This document shows positions 41,701-53,857 of a stretch of 64,000 nucleotides of DNA, piece by piece; the stretch's first letter is position 1, and the number at the start of each line of letters is the position of its first letter. Made by a program: the position numbers and the translations under genes. The notes beneath the pieces were generated by a model that ran no database searches, was not told where the DNA came from, and was given only the letters and a program-made list of their open reading frames with translations. Source of the stretch: Sclerurus mexicanus (Eukaryota > Chordata > Aves > Passeriformes > Furnariidae); NCBI GenBank assembly GCA_013396755.1, contig VWZF01004798.1:21694-85693 (forward strand), given 5' to 3'.

Positions 41701-42966
41701 AGGACTACCAGTTTCCACAAATCTTTTGTTACACTGTGCCAATATAAATCCTGTACTACAGTTGCTTTTCTGCTTGACACGCTCAGACACAAATTTCCAA
41801 CTTTCAAAGAAAGAGAAGAAGTAGATCCATAAAGAAAGTATGTGTTCCCTGTGAAGGTTTCATATGAAAAAAAGTAAGTCTCTTGGGGGAGGGGTACCCA
41901 TTAAATCTGAAGATCTTCCCCAACATGCAGAGTACTTCAGTTTTACTACAGGAGACACTGCCAAGACAATGCACTATTCAGGACTACATATTTTTGCTAG
42001 CTTATACTGCTCTTAACATTTCATTTCCAAGTAGGCATTCTCATGTTTTCAGTAAATTAGCTACATTTAATAAATATACATACAAACACAGAAGAGACTA
42101 ATAGTGTGGTACTCAAATCAACTTGATCATGAAACACGTATTCTACTTTGGATCAACTACATCTGACAATTTAACTTTGATGAAGAACTGAACTTGTTGA
42201 TAAAGATGACCTTTGTGTAAGTTTTGCTGCTATGTGATTTATTTTCATGAATTACAATCTTATAAAACTGTATCTGAAATAAACATCAGCTGAGCATAAT
42301 AAGAGATGGATTAGACTGCAGGAAAATGAGAAGGGTCTTGCTCTTCCAAGTTTCAGATTTTATTAACTGCTCTTAGAAATTTTTATGGCTTATTTCTACC
42401 ACTATTTGCCAGGCAAGATCATGAAACCAAAAGACAATTACAGGGCTAAAAAAAATAAATCTAAATACCAGTGAAAGAAGCATGCATACAAGAACAGTTT
42501 GGAGAATTATTTATCTTTTTTAATTTACATCTCTGTGCTGATATCACCCTTCCACCTACATTTCAAACTTTGGAGCCTGTCCTGAAATATAATCAGATTT
42601 ATTAAGAGCTGAAAGGTTTTCAGTTATAAAACTGCATACGAGAACTACAATTTTTATATATTTATATTATATATTTATATCCCATATTCAGAAAACACAA
42701 ATATTGTTCTAAAAAAAAAAAAAAGACCACCTGGCTTCACAACAGTGCGTTGTTCCTAAGTAAAAAGAATCTCAGTCTCTCTGGTTACAAGCCAAATCAA
42801 AATCACCTTGACTGTATTTTTCCTTTCTTTTTCTCTCACTTTTGGGATGGTGGGTGTCTCAGTTCAAGGGGAGAACTAAGATATCTATGTTGACCAGGAA
42901 AAGAAAAAACAAAATAATCCCTCTCTCTTTACATTTAGAAAAGAAAACAAAACTTTAATTAGGAAA

Positions 42967-42987
42967 TATGTATATATATATATATAT
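42967..42987. repeat. (TA)n microsatellite
   Basis: About ten TA units inside solo LTR 2. A second, shorter TA run occurs at 46278-46292 in intron 1. Confidence 0.9.
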
Positions 42988-43153
42988 GGAAAAAGATAAC
43001 AGTTCTCAATCACAATACATTTATATGTATCTCCAGAAAAAAAAACCCAAACCCCAATAGCTTGTAATAAAATCTTCCCCCTTCCCAAACGACAAGGAAA
43101 AACAGTTAAAGGGTCTTTTAGCTATTCCCAAAAAGGACTGCAACTGTATCTAA

Positions 43154-43290
43154 GGACAGCAGGAGGTGATGTTGCGCCTCAGTCACTGGCCTCTCTCTCT
43201 CCCAGGGGATGCAGTTATAGTCACGGACAGCAGGAGGTGATGTCACGCCCGGCCGGCTGGCCTCTGTTTCTCCCTTGTAGATCACCAGTG
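43154..43290 (-). repeat. 71-bp direct repeat with CRE-like site inside LTR 2
   Basis: GGACAGCAGGAGGTGATG begins at 43154 and again at 43225 (period 71). Similarity continues through a shared TGGCCTCT segment and a C/T-rich end. On the minus strand the second unit reads GCGTGACATCACC, one base from the cAMP-response consensus TGACGTCA; the first unit has the mutated form GCAACATCACC. Direct repeats of this size are typical of retroviral U3 enhancers. Confidence 0.75.
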
Positions 43291-45025
43291 ATGAAAGTGG
43301 CTATAACAGCAGCAGGAGATCTATCTCGGAAATAGAGGAACAAGAACAAGGCGCTCTCTCTCCCTCCTCTCCCAGACAGCTCCCGCAACATCCATGACCA
43401 AAAACGGTCGAGTCAGGGGTGAGAAGGCAAAAAAATCCCAGCTATCCAGTAAATTCCGGACACTGGTGTGTCTCTGCCTCACTCCCAGTGCCGATCACTG
43501 CAGCTTCTGCCCTCGCTGACCTGCGCAGGAAAGAAGGAGCGGCCCCCCTCACCGCTCCCCCCTCCCCCTCCTGACCTGGGAAGAGAGCAGAACAAAAAGC
43601 TCCTAGGCAAGTGATCAGCGCCAGCACATGAATATGCAGTTTGCCCTTTGTTATCCAACCTCCACAGATGAAGGCGTTGCCTCCAAGCCTCTAGGAAGGA
43701 ATTCCAACGAGTATTGAAACTATAACAGTGGGTGGGAGGAGCATGAGCATTACACTTTTCCTGCGCTCTTAATGGTTTTAGAATCTAATAAAATAAAACT
43801 AACACTATCATTGCCTTAAATTCACAAGTTGTAAATACATAAAGAAGCATAAATCCATCCGGTTATTTCCAAAACCTGAAATACATGTAATGGAATGTTT
43901 ATAAATTGTCAAAGGACTATTGAAACTGTGGAAGAAAATGTTCACAATATGGTATTTCTATGAAGTTCAGGAAACAAGCCATGTTTTGCAGAGATTTTTC
44001 TTCCTTTGGAGGAAAAGAGTCAAACACAAATTAGAATGCAAAGAAGTGGCATGCAACTAAACACAACCCTCATCTTTACAAAGAAACAAGGCACTGATCC
44101 ACCCTTCCAAAAAAAGAGCTGGCTTAAAAAAAATATGTGAAATGGCAGTACAACAGGTTAATTTTCTTGCTCGTACAGGGAGGGGAAAAAACATAAATAA
44201 GCTCTATCTACAGACAGAAAAAATTGGCAAAAGGTTACATATCATTAGTTTTCTGCTTTGGGAGAGTCAAACACTTTATAACAGATGTCTACCTATGGGA
44301 TAACCTCAAGCTAGCCATTTAAGTAACATCACCAAAACACCACTGAATTTTGCATTTTTGGCAAACTCTTTGTCCTAAGAATAGAGCAAAAGGATTATAC
44401 TGTAAGACAACCAGGGACTCTAATGAGAGCTGAGAAAATTACATCAGTTCTAGACTGGGCTAAGCCAAAACACAGGATTTTTTAAAACAGAACTTCCCTC
44501 AAAGGTGGGGAGAGGAACCTTTCTGTAAATTTTCTGGTTTAATGCCAAAACACATCTCAAGTTGTTATGAATACAGTATATTGATTTCTCTCATTTCTTC
44601 AAATGGTTCAATAAAGCATGAATATCAATAATGATTAAAGCTCCAAAAATTTCACAACTTAACACATCAGAGAGGCACAAGTCTGTTTGTTCACATGCAG
44701 CTGGTAGCTTTTGGAACAAGGCACATTGTATCAGGTTTTACATCAGAACTTCTCCATTCCTGTTAATCTTCTGCACTACTGCCAAAAGAAGTTTCTAGTG
44801 CTTTTTTAAAAAGTCTTATGATTCCTAGTTGTTCAGAAACTACTATGAATACAATTTCAGAAGTGCAAATTGTTTGCAAATCACACCAATAGAAAGTGAA
44901 GCAAATAATGCAAACTGGTTTAGGATAAATTCAATAACAGTACCACCATCTATTTAAAATCATTCAATAGACAAGAAATAGTACAAACTTTGATATTTGT
45001 AACTATTTTGCTTTAACAGACTTAC

Positions 45026-45419
45026 CCTCTTCCAGGATCTAAGGCAATTGCTCTGGGTTGATCCAATTCTTGCCAAAACAAAACTTTTCTCAGCGATCCA
45101 TCTAAATTAGAAACCTCAATCCGATTTGTTTCAGAATCTGTCCAGTATAATTTTTCTCCCAGCCAGTCACATGCCAGCCCATCAGGTGACAGAAGTCCAG
45201 AAATGACCACATTTTGTACACTCCCAGATTTATTGAACTCTGTTCGTTTAATGGCTTCTTCACTGACATCACTCCAGTAAATCAACCCCTTTACAAACAC
45301 AAAGTCCACTGCCGCTGCGTCCTCTAAGCCACCCACGATCACAGTGGCATTCTCCTTCTCATTGGCAGCATCCACCAGTCGCAGATCACGTCGGTTCGCG
45401 TACAGCAACAGTGGGGCAG
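45026..45419 (-). CDS. LRP6: LRP6 exon 2: first YWTD beta-propeller, N-terminal half
   Basis: This is a 394-nt minus-strand exon encoding residues 19-150. The acceptor is a T/C-rich tract ending TTTGAAG, and the donor is GG|GTAAGT. After A-A-P-L-L-L-Y come the opening strands of the first six-bladed YWTD propeller, with YWTD-type motifs IYWSD (about residue 65) and LYWTD (about 109). N-X-S/T glycosylation sequons lie at N42 (NAT) and N81 (NKS). The VGGLEDAAAVDFVF and SGLLSPDGLACDWLGEKLYW stretches are LRP6-type. In the family this propeller is extracellular and binds Wnt ligands and inhibitors with an NXI motif such as sclerostin and DKK1. The exon length equals that known for LRP5/LRP6 exon 2. 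The frame is open throughout, with no sign of decay. The small exon within about 55 kb of intron sequence is normal for this gene. Confidence 0.97.
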
Positions 45420-48400
45420 CTTCAAATAGGAGAAATAAGGGGGGAAACAGACAGACAGATGCATTAACGTCACTCAGATTAAATATAACCTGCACTATAA
45501 TGGCATCAGGCCATTAGTAGCTACTAATGTTAAGAACATTTTTTTTTTTAAATAAGAAATAGTGAAGAGACATTTTGAAGTTTGACTAAAAAGCACTGAC
45601 TCAAACCTTTTCAACTTTGTTAGAAGTCAAGATTGTCTTTGCAACAGGCAGCTCACTATTCTGGGTTGTGCATTATTAAAATAACATTAAAGAAGAAGGG
45701 AGAGAACAAATAAAATGGGGGTTTGAAGTGCCCAAATGACACTGTTCTGTATAGAAGGACACTTAAGAATCAGAAAGGCAAGGGTAAAGCAGTTTTCTAA
45801 GCACTCAATGCCAGCCCACCTAAGCAACAATTATTTTTCTTTACAGAATTTAGTGATATACACACCACTTCTGTAAAAGCATAATTCATGTCAAGCTATC
45901 AAAGCCACATGCACATTGATACTCCCTGAAATTATACATCTCAGACATTTTGCATATAGTACAAAAAATAAAAAATTCATTGCACAGCATGAGACTGTGC
46001 AAAATGTGTTGGTTTAGAGTGTTGAAGGTGATATGAGGAGGTAGGGAGAAAAATAACTCTACAGGAATGGACAACACTGAGTTCTTTCAAACTCAGCTGT
46101 ACCACTTTTATTTAGTTCTCTAACACAATGCCTTTATTTTATAGGCTTTATTTGCCTACTCTGCCAGTTTCCACAGTCTGTATATTTTTCATAACACCTA
46201 AGATAACTAAAGTAAAACAGCAACCATGAAGTGTTTCTTAAATGTAATATGCCTGCTTAATTGTCCTTAACCATAAGATATATATATATATACACAAATT
46301 CTAGCCTCATTCCTACTTCAACAAAAGATTAAGAAAAATAGTGCATTTGTATAAGGCAATCACATCCTTTTAAATCCACTATCAGAAAACATTTCAACCT
46401 TTCCCTGCATTTACTCAGAAACTGTAGCAACAGAGCTGTATAAAGGCATTTTGAGACATACTGTGAGTGTCATACTAAATGCTCTTCTGCCTGTCACCAC
46501 AAAAATTTCCCTAGGAACTTGCAGATTTATTCATCAGCATAGGTGGGTACTTTAAACTTGCAGCAGGATATATGTTCTAACCAGAAAATTCACATTCATA
46601 GAGCCATAGATGTGCATGGTTCAATAATATCAAGGGCACACTGCCAGAAAAGATACAGTGCCTTATATGAGAAACTTGCGCTGAAATTAGAAATATTAAC
46701 ACAAACTTCAGTAAATTCAAAAGCTAGTTTCTAAAATCAGACTACTCCCCTTTGTACCACAAAAAAATTTTCCAAATACATTGTTACTTGTGAATTGGGA
46801 GAAGCTGAAAGAACTAAAAAGTTCCTTCATCTACCTCCAATTAAGTGAGTTCTGCTATACATGTTTTGGGGTGCGGAGGGTGGGAAGGTGAGGATTTTGT
46901 TGGTTTTGGTGGGTTTTTTTTAAACTAAATTGCTTAGACTGTCATCCTAAATTTAGAAACACTGAATATAAATTGATTTATGATGATCTTTAGATAAAAG
47001 GAGGGAGGGAGGGGTGAAACTTCGTTGGTTTTAATACCAAATCTGTATTTGTATTTCCCTCTCCAGAAAGCAATCTTTTTATCGTACAAAACCCCACTCA
47101 CTTTAGAGATTATCTTTCCATGGAGAAGCATTAGACTTTTTAAAATTAGAAGTAGAATCCTTATATTGAGGTTTATTATTACCTTACTTTGCCATCTCCT
47201 TCCCTTCCTTGCATGATTTCCCACCCCCTAAGATTAAAAATTACAGTAGATTTTCTTGAAGTGTAGGTTGCTTATGCTTTTTCAAAAAGTATTCAATAGA
47301 CTGCAACATGCAAAAAAATAGTAAAGTAATAAAGCTCTCTACTTTTTAAAGCTTGCATACAATTGTAACCTGAAAAATCTAGTTAATAGCTCAATGTCAT
47401 CCAGTGTCCCATAGGAAAGTGTGGAGCCAACTGGCAGAGCTTTCTCTAACAAGACAGCATGCCCAGTATTTGAAAAAAAAGTAAATCCACACACAAATGA
47501 GTACAACCTCCATTATTACAAGCAACACTGAGTACCCATGCACACAGCATGCACTGAATTGGAACACCAGGCATGTCAAGTGTAATCACAAAGGCCTGAA
47601 GGCACAGCTGAGCCTACCACAACCATACTGCATAGGTAATTCACTTCTTGCTGGAGCTCAGAGCTGGCTGAGAAAGGACTGGCAAAAACCTCCTTTTCCT
47701 CAATGGTACAAGTTACATGAATGATGAATCAGGAGAAACACAGATACACCTAGGACGTGTAGCTTCATGCAAATTGATTCAAAGTCACAACTTGTAACGC
47801 ATTCCATAGGGCAAGCAGATGAGGGTATTAAGCGTTCCAGTTTGTTGCGACATTCAGGAATGAAGCCTGCATCACCAAAATAATAAACAACAGGTTTGTT
47901 CCCCCCATCACCTCCAACCCTTCCCAGAAAACATGAAGGCTTCAATATCCTATAAAACACAGTTCCTGAAGTTGGCAGCAGCATTAATAGCTAGTATCAT
48001 CTTTGCATTTAATTCACTCATATGCAATATCAAAAGGAAAATTGTGCCAGAAGATTCCATCCTGTCCCAACTTCAAAAGAAGCATGGGACACTGAAAAGA
48101 TGGCTTTCCTGAATAATGAAGTTATGAACTATACTAATAATCTAAGGGAAGAAGTTCAAGAGAAACTCCTTTCAAAGCTAGACAACTATGCAGCAGCTTG
48201 TTATGATCAGGAGAAAAGATACAACTCAGATTTGTTTTTAAGATGAACTCTTTACATGTTTTTATTTCTCTTCCTATAGACATTATAAAAACATATATTG
48301 TAACTGCAACAAGCTACCATACATTGAAGAGAAATACACAATTTTAAAAGAAAAAGCATCCACCTTGGAAATCAAAAACTAAAACAGCAGTGAATGTTAC

Positions 48401-51400
48401 CACGCCTTCTATGACCTGAGAGGTCTACATGCAGCTTATTCTTCTAATTGAAGTACCAATACACGGTAAAAGCTATGCTTTTAAGTAAGGGGGTTTTTGT
48501 ATCCACTAGCAGGAATAAACGTTCCCTTAAAGAACACAAAAGTTACAAAAACTCAAGTTTAACACATTTAAACTGCAAGAAAAATAATTTAAATCATAAG
48601 AAACTCCTGCGAGTAGTAATCAGTGAACCTGTAACTGCTTCTTAACTCCAATATTCACATAAGACCTTTCCTGAGCTTACTACAGTCAATATTAAAGTCC
48701 AGACATCGCCTTTCTTGCCTTACCTTTAGGACTAGAATCCTCACTTCTTTCTTCTCACTGCCAAATTCCATTCTTGTACCATGTATTTCTCTTGGTTGTC
48801 ACTCTTCCTAGCATACTGAAAGTTGCTAATCCCTGAGATACTCAAGTCTGGTTTCCCTTACACTTGGTTACTTAGGTCTTGCTTTTCTACATCTGACTTG
48901 TAAGCATCTGCTACAGGCATAAAAATACTGCTGCCCGCATGATGCAAAGTGATGAACCAACACAAAATAATCGCTTCACCAGCTAAAAATGTTTTTTAAT
49001 CTTTTTGGTGTTTAAGTAGCAACTTTAAGCTGTCAGAATTTGTCATGCTTTTCTTTAACTAGTCCAGTGGCCCTTTCTGCAAATTCCTGCTTTCTCCTTT
49101 CCACCTTCCAGGACAGCTCTGGGTGCTTCTCTTTCACTGACATGAAGTTTAGTCTGGTTAAAACAATTAGCATATGCTCATTTTCCCTAAACCCTTTTTT
49201 CTCATTCCCAACACCCAGCAATGCTGCTCTACCCCCTCAGTTAAGGGCCCCTCCCCAAGCTGATTCAAACCATTAAATCAGTGAAAGGTTTGACTGGGTC
49301 AGCAAGTTGAATCAACTCAAGAAGTGGTCCAGCAAACTCCAAAACTAACATAAGGCAAGGAGTTCGTTGCTGGAAGGGAGAGCAGCTCTCCCCTTTCACC
49401 GGCAGCCTGCAAGATCTGCTCAAGATGTGACTGCAACCATATCCTTTCTCCCTGGCTTTCCTTTCAGCTGTTGGTTCCTGATGTCTCTTTTGTGTTGGCA
49501 CTAGCACTTTTCCATACCATTAGCTCCCATGCAGGGAGCTAAACCAGCAGAAGACTACCAAGCTGAACCTCTCCCTACCACCTGCCAAAAAGTAGTTCTT
49601 TAGCCAGTCATCATCCAGAACCAGTTCAGAAAAGAATCAAATAAATATAAGCAATAGCACACCAGGGAAAGGGAAGACTGCAACAGCTTTGATTAATTAG
49701 TTGAACCAATTGTTTGTGAACCTTCAGTTAAGGAATAGGACTCATCAGACTAGAGGTGGCCACCATAAGTTGTGGCAACCTATCACAAAATCCCAGTGTG
49801 GCCCAGCTCACATTGTGAAAACCACCCAAGCAGTCACTGACATTGTCGAAAGAAATATCCATGTAGTAGTCCACTGATAAGAAACACATGGATTCTCACA
49901 CTAGAAGATGTCATTGAGCTGAGAAGAGGGTACTCCTCTCGTCTTTTGTAAGTCTTGCTGAAGAACTCTGAGCATCTAAAGATGAATTGGTACTGCCAAG
50001 CACAGTGCCATGAGGATGGCAAACATGGAGAAAAAAGGAGACAGTGATGAGGTGTACCAAGGAAATACATGCTGACCTGGATGAGGCACAGTAAGGAAGA
50101 AGGATTCCAGATGCCTTGACAGAATAACATGTGCCCACATTCAGCCCAGAAGAAAAGGAAAAGCAGAGAAATAGGCATAGACAACGAGCAACTTCTTTAA
50201 AACCATTCAAAATACAGAACTCCCTATATATAATACAATAATCATCCCCAAGATGTCCCACAGAGAACCAAGACAAGAATATAATGAAAAGTCTCTGGAC
50301 TGACACAAGGATTCTGGAACTGTCAACTGTGAGGATTCTCCCTTCATTCCCCAGGCTTCAAATTTCTTCGTCATTGCTCATGCTTATACAGAATTCTGTA
50401 TATTTGTTTTCTGTAAGTGTTTGAGCTTCACTGCTCAGTTAGGAGAAGCAAGAATGACAAGGCTGAGGTAGCATTGGGAATAAAGCCTGAAAGACCTGTA
50501 TCAAATAAGAAGAGACATAATTTGAAACTTAAAATAAACTTTCCCTAAAAGCAGGGAGCCAGCCTCAAGAAACTTAAACAGAGATGGTTTGTATTTTCAA
50601 CCAAACAACAAAATCAACAGGAAGTACATGACAAGTTTTCAGTACAGCAAGCAACAGCCGAGGATTTTGCACCAAGCTCTCTATCACAGCACTTTCCCAA
50701 TTTATTCCACACAATACACAATCCCATACCTATTTTTCTAATAAAACTAATCAATTGATTTACCAGTGGCCCCCATTCCACTTTCACTATTGAACAGAGC
50801 GCACTCTTCTCTCTGAACCTCCTTGTTCTCACAAATATACTTCAGAACACACCAGTTAACCATGAGTTTAGTAAACAAGCATGAGGAGGCCCAAACTTGG
50901 CAGAAAGGACCCTTTCTCCACTTTTCAGTTAATCTTAAGTATATTCTCCACGTTAAAGACACTCAAGGCCGTTCAGATGGTAACTCAAAAGGTCACAAGA
51001 ACAGTCATCCTTGCCAGTGAATGAGATGAGTAACTGTATCAGTGCAAAAGCAAAGACACCAAGCAGCAGCAACAGCATTTGGATTCTGCACCGAGCTTTA
51101 CTGAGAGTTTTGCAGGTCTTTGGCCAGATAGTAGCTATAGAGACCAAGATATCCTGCAGGACTACCAGATCTAAAGGCAGTAAGTCATCCTTTAGCCTGC
51201 TGAATACCAGAAAAAAAATTATCTTCCTAAAGAGATAGAAGGATGGGGACAAGATAATGAGAGGGGGGAAAAAAGGAAGAAAAAAAAAGACTACAGGGAA
51301 GGATAGAAATACCAGGTCTATGCATAACAAGCCAACAGACCTGTGAGATTACAGGAAAAGTACACGTGACTGAAGCACACCATGAAGTTCTGGCCCATCA

Positions 51401-53841
51401 CAGGCAATTAACTTTCTGAATCGCAGGCATAACCTGCCAAATCATCCTGTTGGCAACAGAGCCTTACAGCAGGATTACCACAGCATGTCTCTTCTCAGTG
51501 TTAGGTAGCACACTCACAGGGAACTTTTGTCCACCTTCCTGTAACACTAACTTCCTCTCTATCCTCACTGCACTCTCATGAGGACAAAACACAGCACTTT
51601 AGTGACTGACATTTTCCTAACTTCATATGCTGAATCTATCTTGCTGACAACAGTATGAGCAGAGAGGTATGCTCAGTGGTCAGGCATCTGCTTGCAGCTG
51701 CATTAGCACACAATACTACCACCTTCTTTCATTACCCTTCTGTTTACAAAGCAGCAATAAAGCAAAGGTGACAGGGCCAGCAGCAGACTCTGGAAAGCAG
51801 AAAGGCTCCTTAGGGGATGTGTAATTAAGTAGTACCTTGATCCACATTAACGTCTGCAGAACTTCAACACTGTACTTCTCATTTCCTCAGATGTCCTTAT
51901 AATCTTCCTTCAACATTCTTCCAGTGTCTCAAACAGTTTTCAGAATAACACACTGTTGTGCAGATGAAGTCATACCCGTTCCAGACACACTGGCAATTCT
52001 TCCCTAGTTCTACTGGTAACACCCATGTTTAAATTGACACAATCTGTTTAATGAAAAAGTTAGTTAGCAAACTTCTTTGCTCATCAAAAAAGAAATCTTG
52101 TTTGGCTGTACCGTACCAATTAAAGTCCCACATCTGAATAGAGATAATATTTTCCAAATGATACTTCAAGTAGTATGACAACAGAAAAGATGACCAGATC
52201 ACACTGAAACAGCACCTTCTGGAATCACAATTTCATACAGCACTTCTAACAGTAAGAAAACAAACCAAAAGCCTCTACCATAGTCCACAGGAAGCTGTTG
52301 ACAGTGATGGTGCAGTGTCCCTCCAGTGAATTAGAGCACCAAGACACAACATTGATGCTGTGACAGTGACAGTCTATTTCCCAAAGCCTAGGAAGGATAA
52401 AGGCTGCGAGATACACCTTGTACACCCTGGCAAGCTCAGACAAGAATGCTTCAAAGTTTGTTGCTACTCTGGAGCAAATGTAGTTCACTAGGTGTTCCAG
52501 CTTGGACAGCATATATGTTTTGGGGTGCACATCCAGTCAAGAATGGCCTGGGAGTGTTTACTTAAAGTCACCACTACCAGCTCACTTACCTCCATAGCTG
52601 GAGAACCCTAGTTATACTAGCAGACAGCACGTGGGAATAGCCCCAGTCAAGGGGGTCTCAATCCTGACTAACAGTTCCACATGGACCAAAAAACCCACAT
52701 CCCAAACAGGAGCACAAGGGTTTACCTTCAAACAAACAAAGCCTTTCTCCACAATGACAAGTTCACAGGCACTGAGATACTCTTAGATGGCTTTTACAAC
52801 AACTTACCCAAAATGGCACACTGGTCTAAAAGATACTTTAAAAGCATTTTTTGGAGTGTGTCAGTTTATCTCACCAGGTAAAAGCAAAATCAAACAAAAC
52901 AACTTATTTTTTCTGTTTTGTGGTTGGGTTTTTTGTTAGTTTATGTTTTTGAAAGAGTATCAGGAAATTGTGGTCAAGCAAGAACACAGAATATAGCAAA
53001 AGAAAACCCAAATGGAGGACAGAATGACCCATAACACAGAAAAAGATGCCAGCACTGATGAGTACATCACAAAAGTAAGCGATCACTCTCAGCCAGGACA
53101 GAAAAGTGGGACCGATTTGAGATACAGGCAGGCAGGAGCACCAATACTGCCCAAAAGACATTCATCTCCATCCTTCTACAAGTTCTTCAACAACCAACTG
53201 GATAGTTGTATTAGCTGTATCAGCTGCAATGATCATAAGCAATTATTTCTTTTTGGCAAACTTTGCAGCTTATGCTTGGCAAACAGCATCTTCGTCAGTT
53301 CATCATAACAAGAATCCAGAATAGAAAAAGCCGCATCTCCTACTGCAACACTTTTTTTTCATACAAGTTCACAGATTTTGTTTCTCATGTTCTTCAAGAC
53401 AAGGCAGAATCAACAATTTTGCAAAAAATACTAAGAATTCACACTCAATTAGAAGACAGTACTGTAAGAAAATTGCAAGAAAATCACAGTACAAGTTTCA
53501 AACAATTTTCCCATCTGCCAAAAGAAAAAAGTTATCAAACCAAAATCAAATTTCAAATATTCAGATTCCTAAGACGACTAAGTTTACTACAGATTAATAT
53601 AATAAGTAACAACTTCAATTCAAATGAACAGTTAGGGACTGTTTTTAATGAGTAAGGAGAGATTTGCACATACTTGAATAATTTTGAAAATTACTGCATA
53701 ATTAATTTTTATTTTGAAAAAACAGTTGTACCTGTGTGACTTATTTTTATATTTTTAACTCTAAAGAACACTCACATTCCAGCAGTATTAATGTCAAATC
53801 TTCAACAGGTTTACATTAGATGTAGTGACACATAGGAAGGG

Positions 53842-53857
53842 AAAAAAAAAAAAAAAA
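53842..53857. repeat. Poly-A run (16)
   Basis: Sixteen A residues in LRP6 intron 1, next to a C/T-rich stretch. No gene body is associated. Confidence 0.95.

Larger units (their letters stand above)
42850..43732 (-). mobile_element. Solo LTR 2 (873 bp) with 5-bp target duplication
   Basis: TG...CA ends at 42855 and 43727 are flanked by direct repeats GTGGG (42850-42854 and 43728-43732). Read on the minus strand it begins TGTTATAG, the same first eight bases as solo LTR 1, which suggests a related family and the minus orientation. A variant poly(A) signal ATTAAA near 42,955 on that strand would leave about 100 bp of R-U5, as in LTR 1. The middle is GC-rich (about 43,140-43,660), in sharp contrast with its surroundings, and carries the 71-bp direct repeat listed separately. 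No internal retroviral genes flank it. Orientation is less certain than the boundaries, because an AATAAA also occurs on the plus strand at 43066-43071. Confidence 0.78.
5034..45025 (-). other. LRP6: LRP6 intron 2 (about 40 kb)
   Basis: This intron is bounded by the exon 2 donor and the exon 3 acceptor. It holds the (ATT)n array at 6156-6192, CR1 copy B, two solo LTRs (20,191-21,001 and 42,855-43,727), a long antisense CR1 (22,659-25,445), an LTR-like block followed by an endonuclease LINE with assembly gap (26,461-27,945), a CR1 scrap near 34,940, and poly-A/poly-G runs. The stretches 5,034-17,310, 18,716-20,185, 21,007-22,658, 25,446-26,460, 27,946-34,930, 34,980-42,849 and 43,733-45,025 are AT-rich with only short chance frames. 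I see no conserved coding exon or structured RNA in them. Confidence 0.85.

Noticed and set aside
4836..45419. LRP5 instead of LRP6 for the YWTD exons
   Set aside because: Exon lengths are the same in both paralogues, but the signal peptide MGAVLRSLLACSFC and the exon 2 and 3 residues are LRP6-type.
48022..48246. 74-codon plus-strand frame with coiled-coil-like charge pattern
   Set aside because: Short, in AT-rich sequence where Lys/Asn/Glu-rich frames are common. No homologue recognised.
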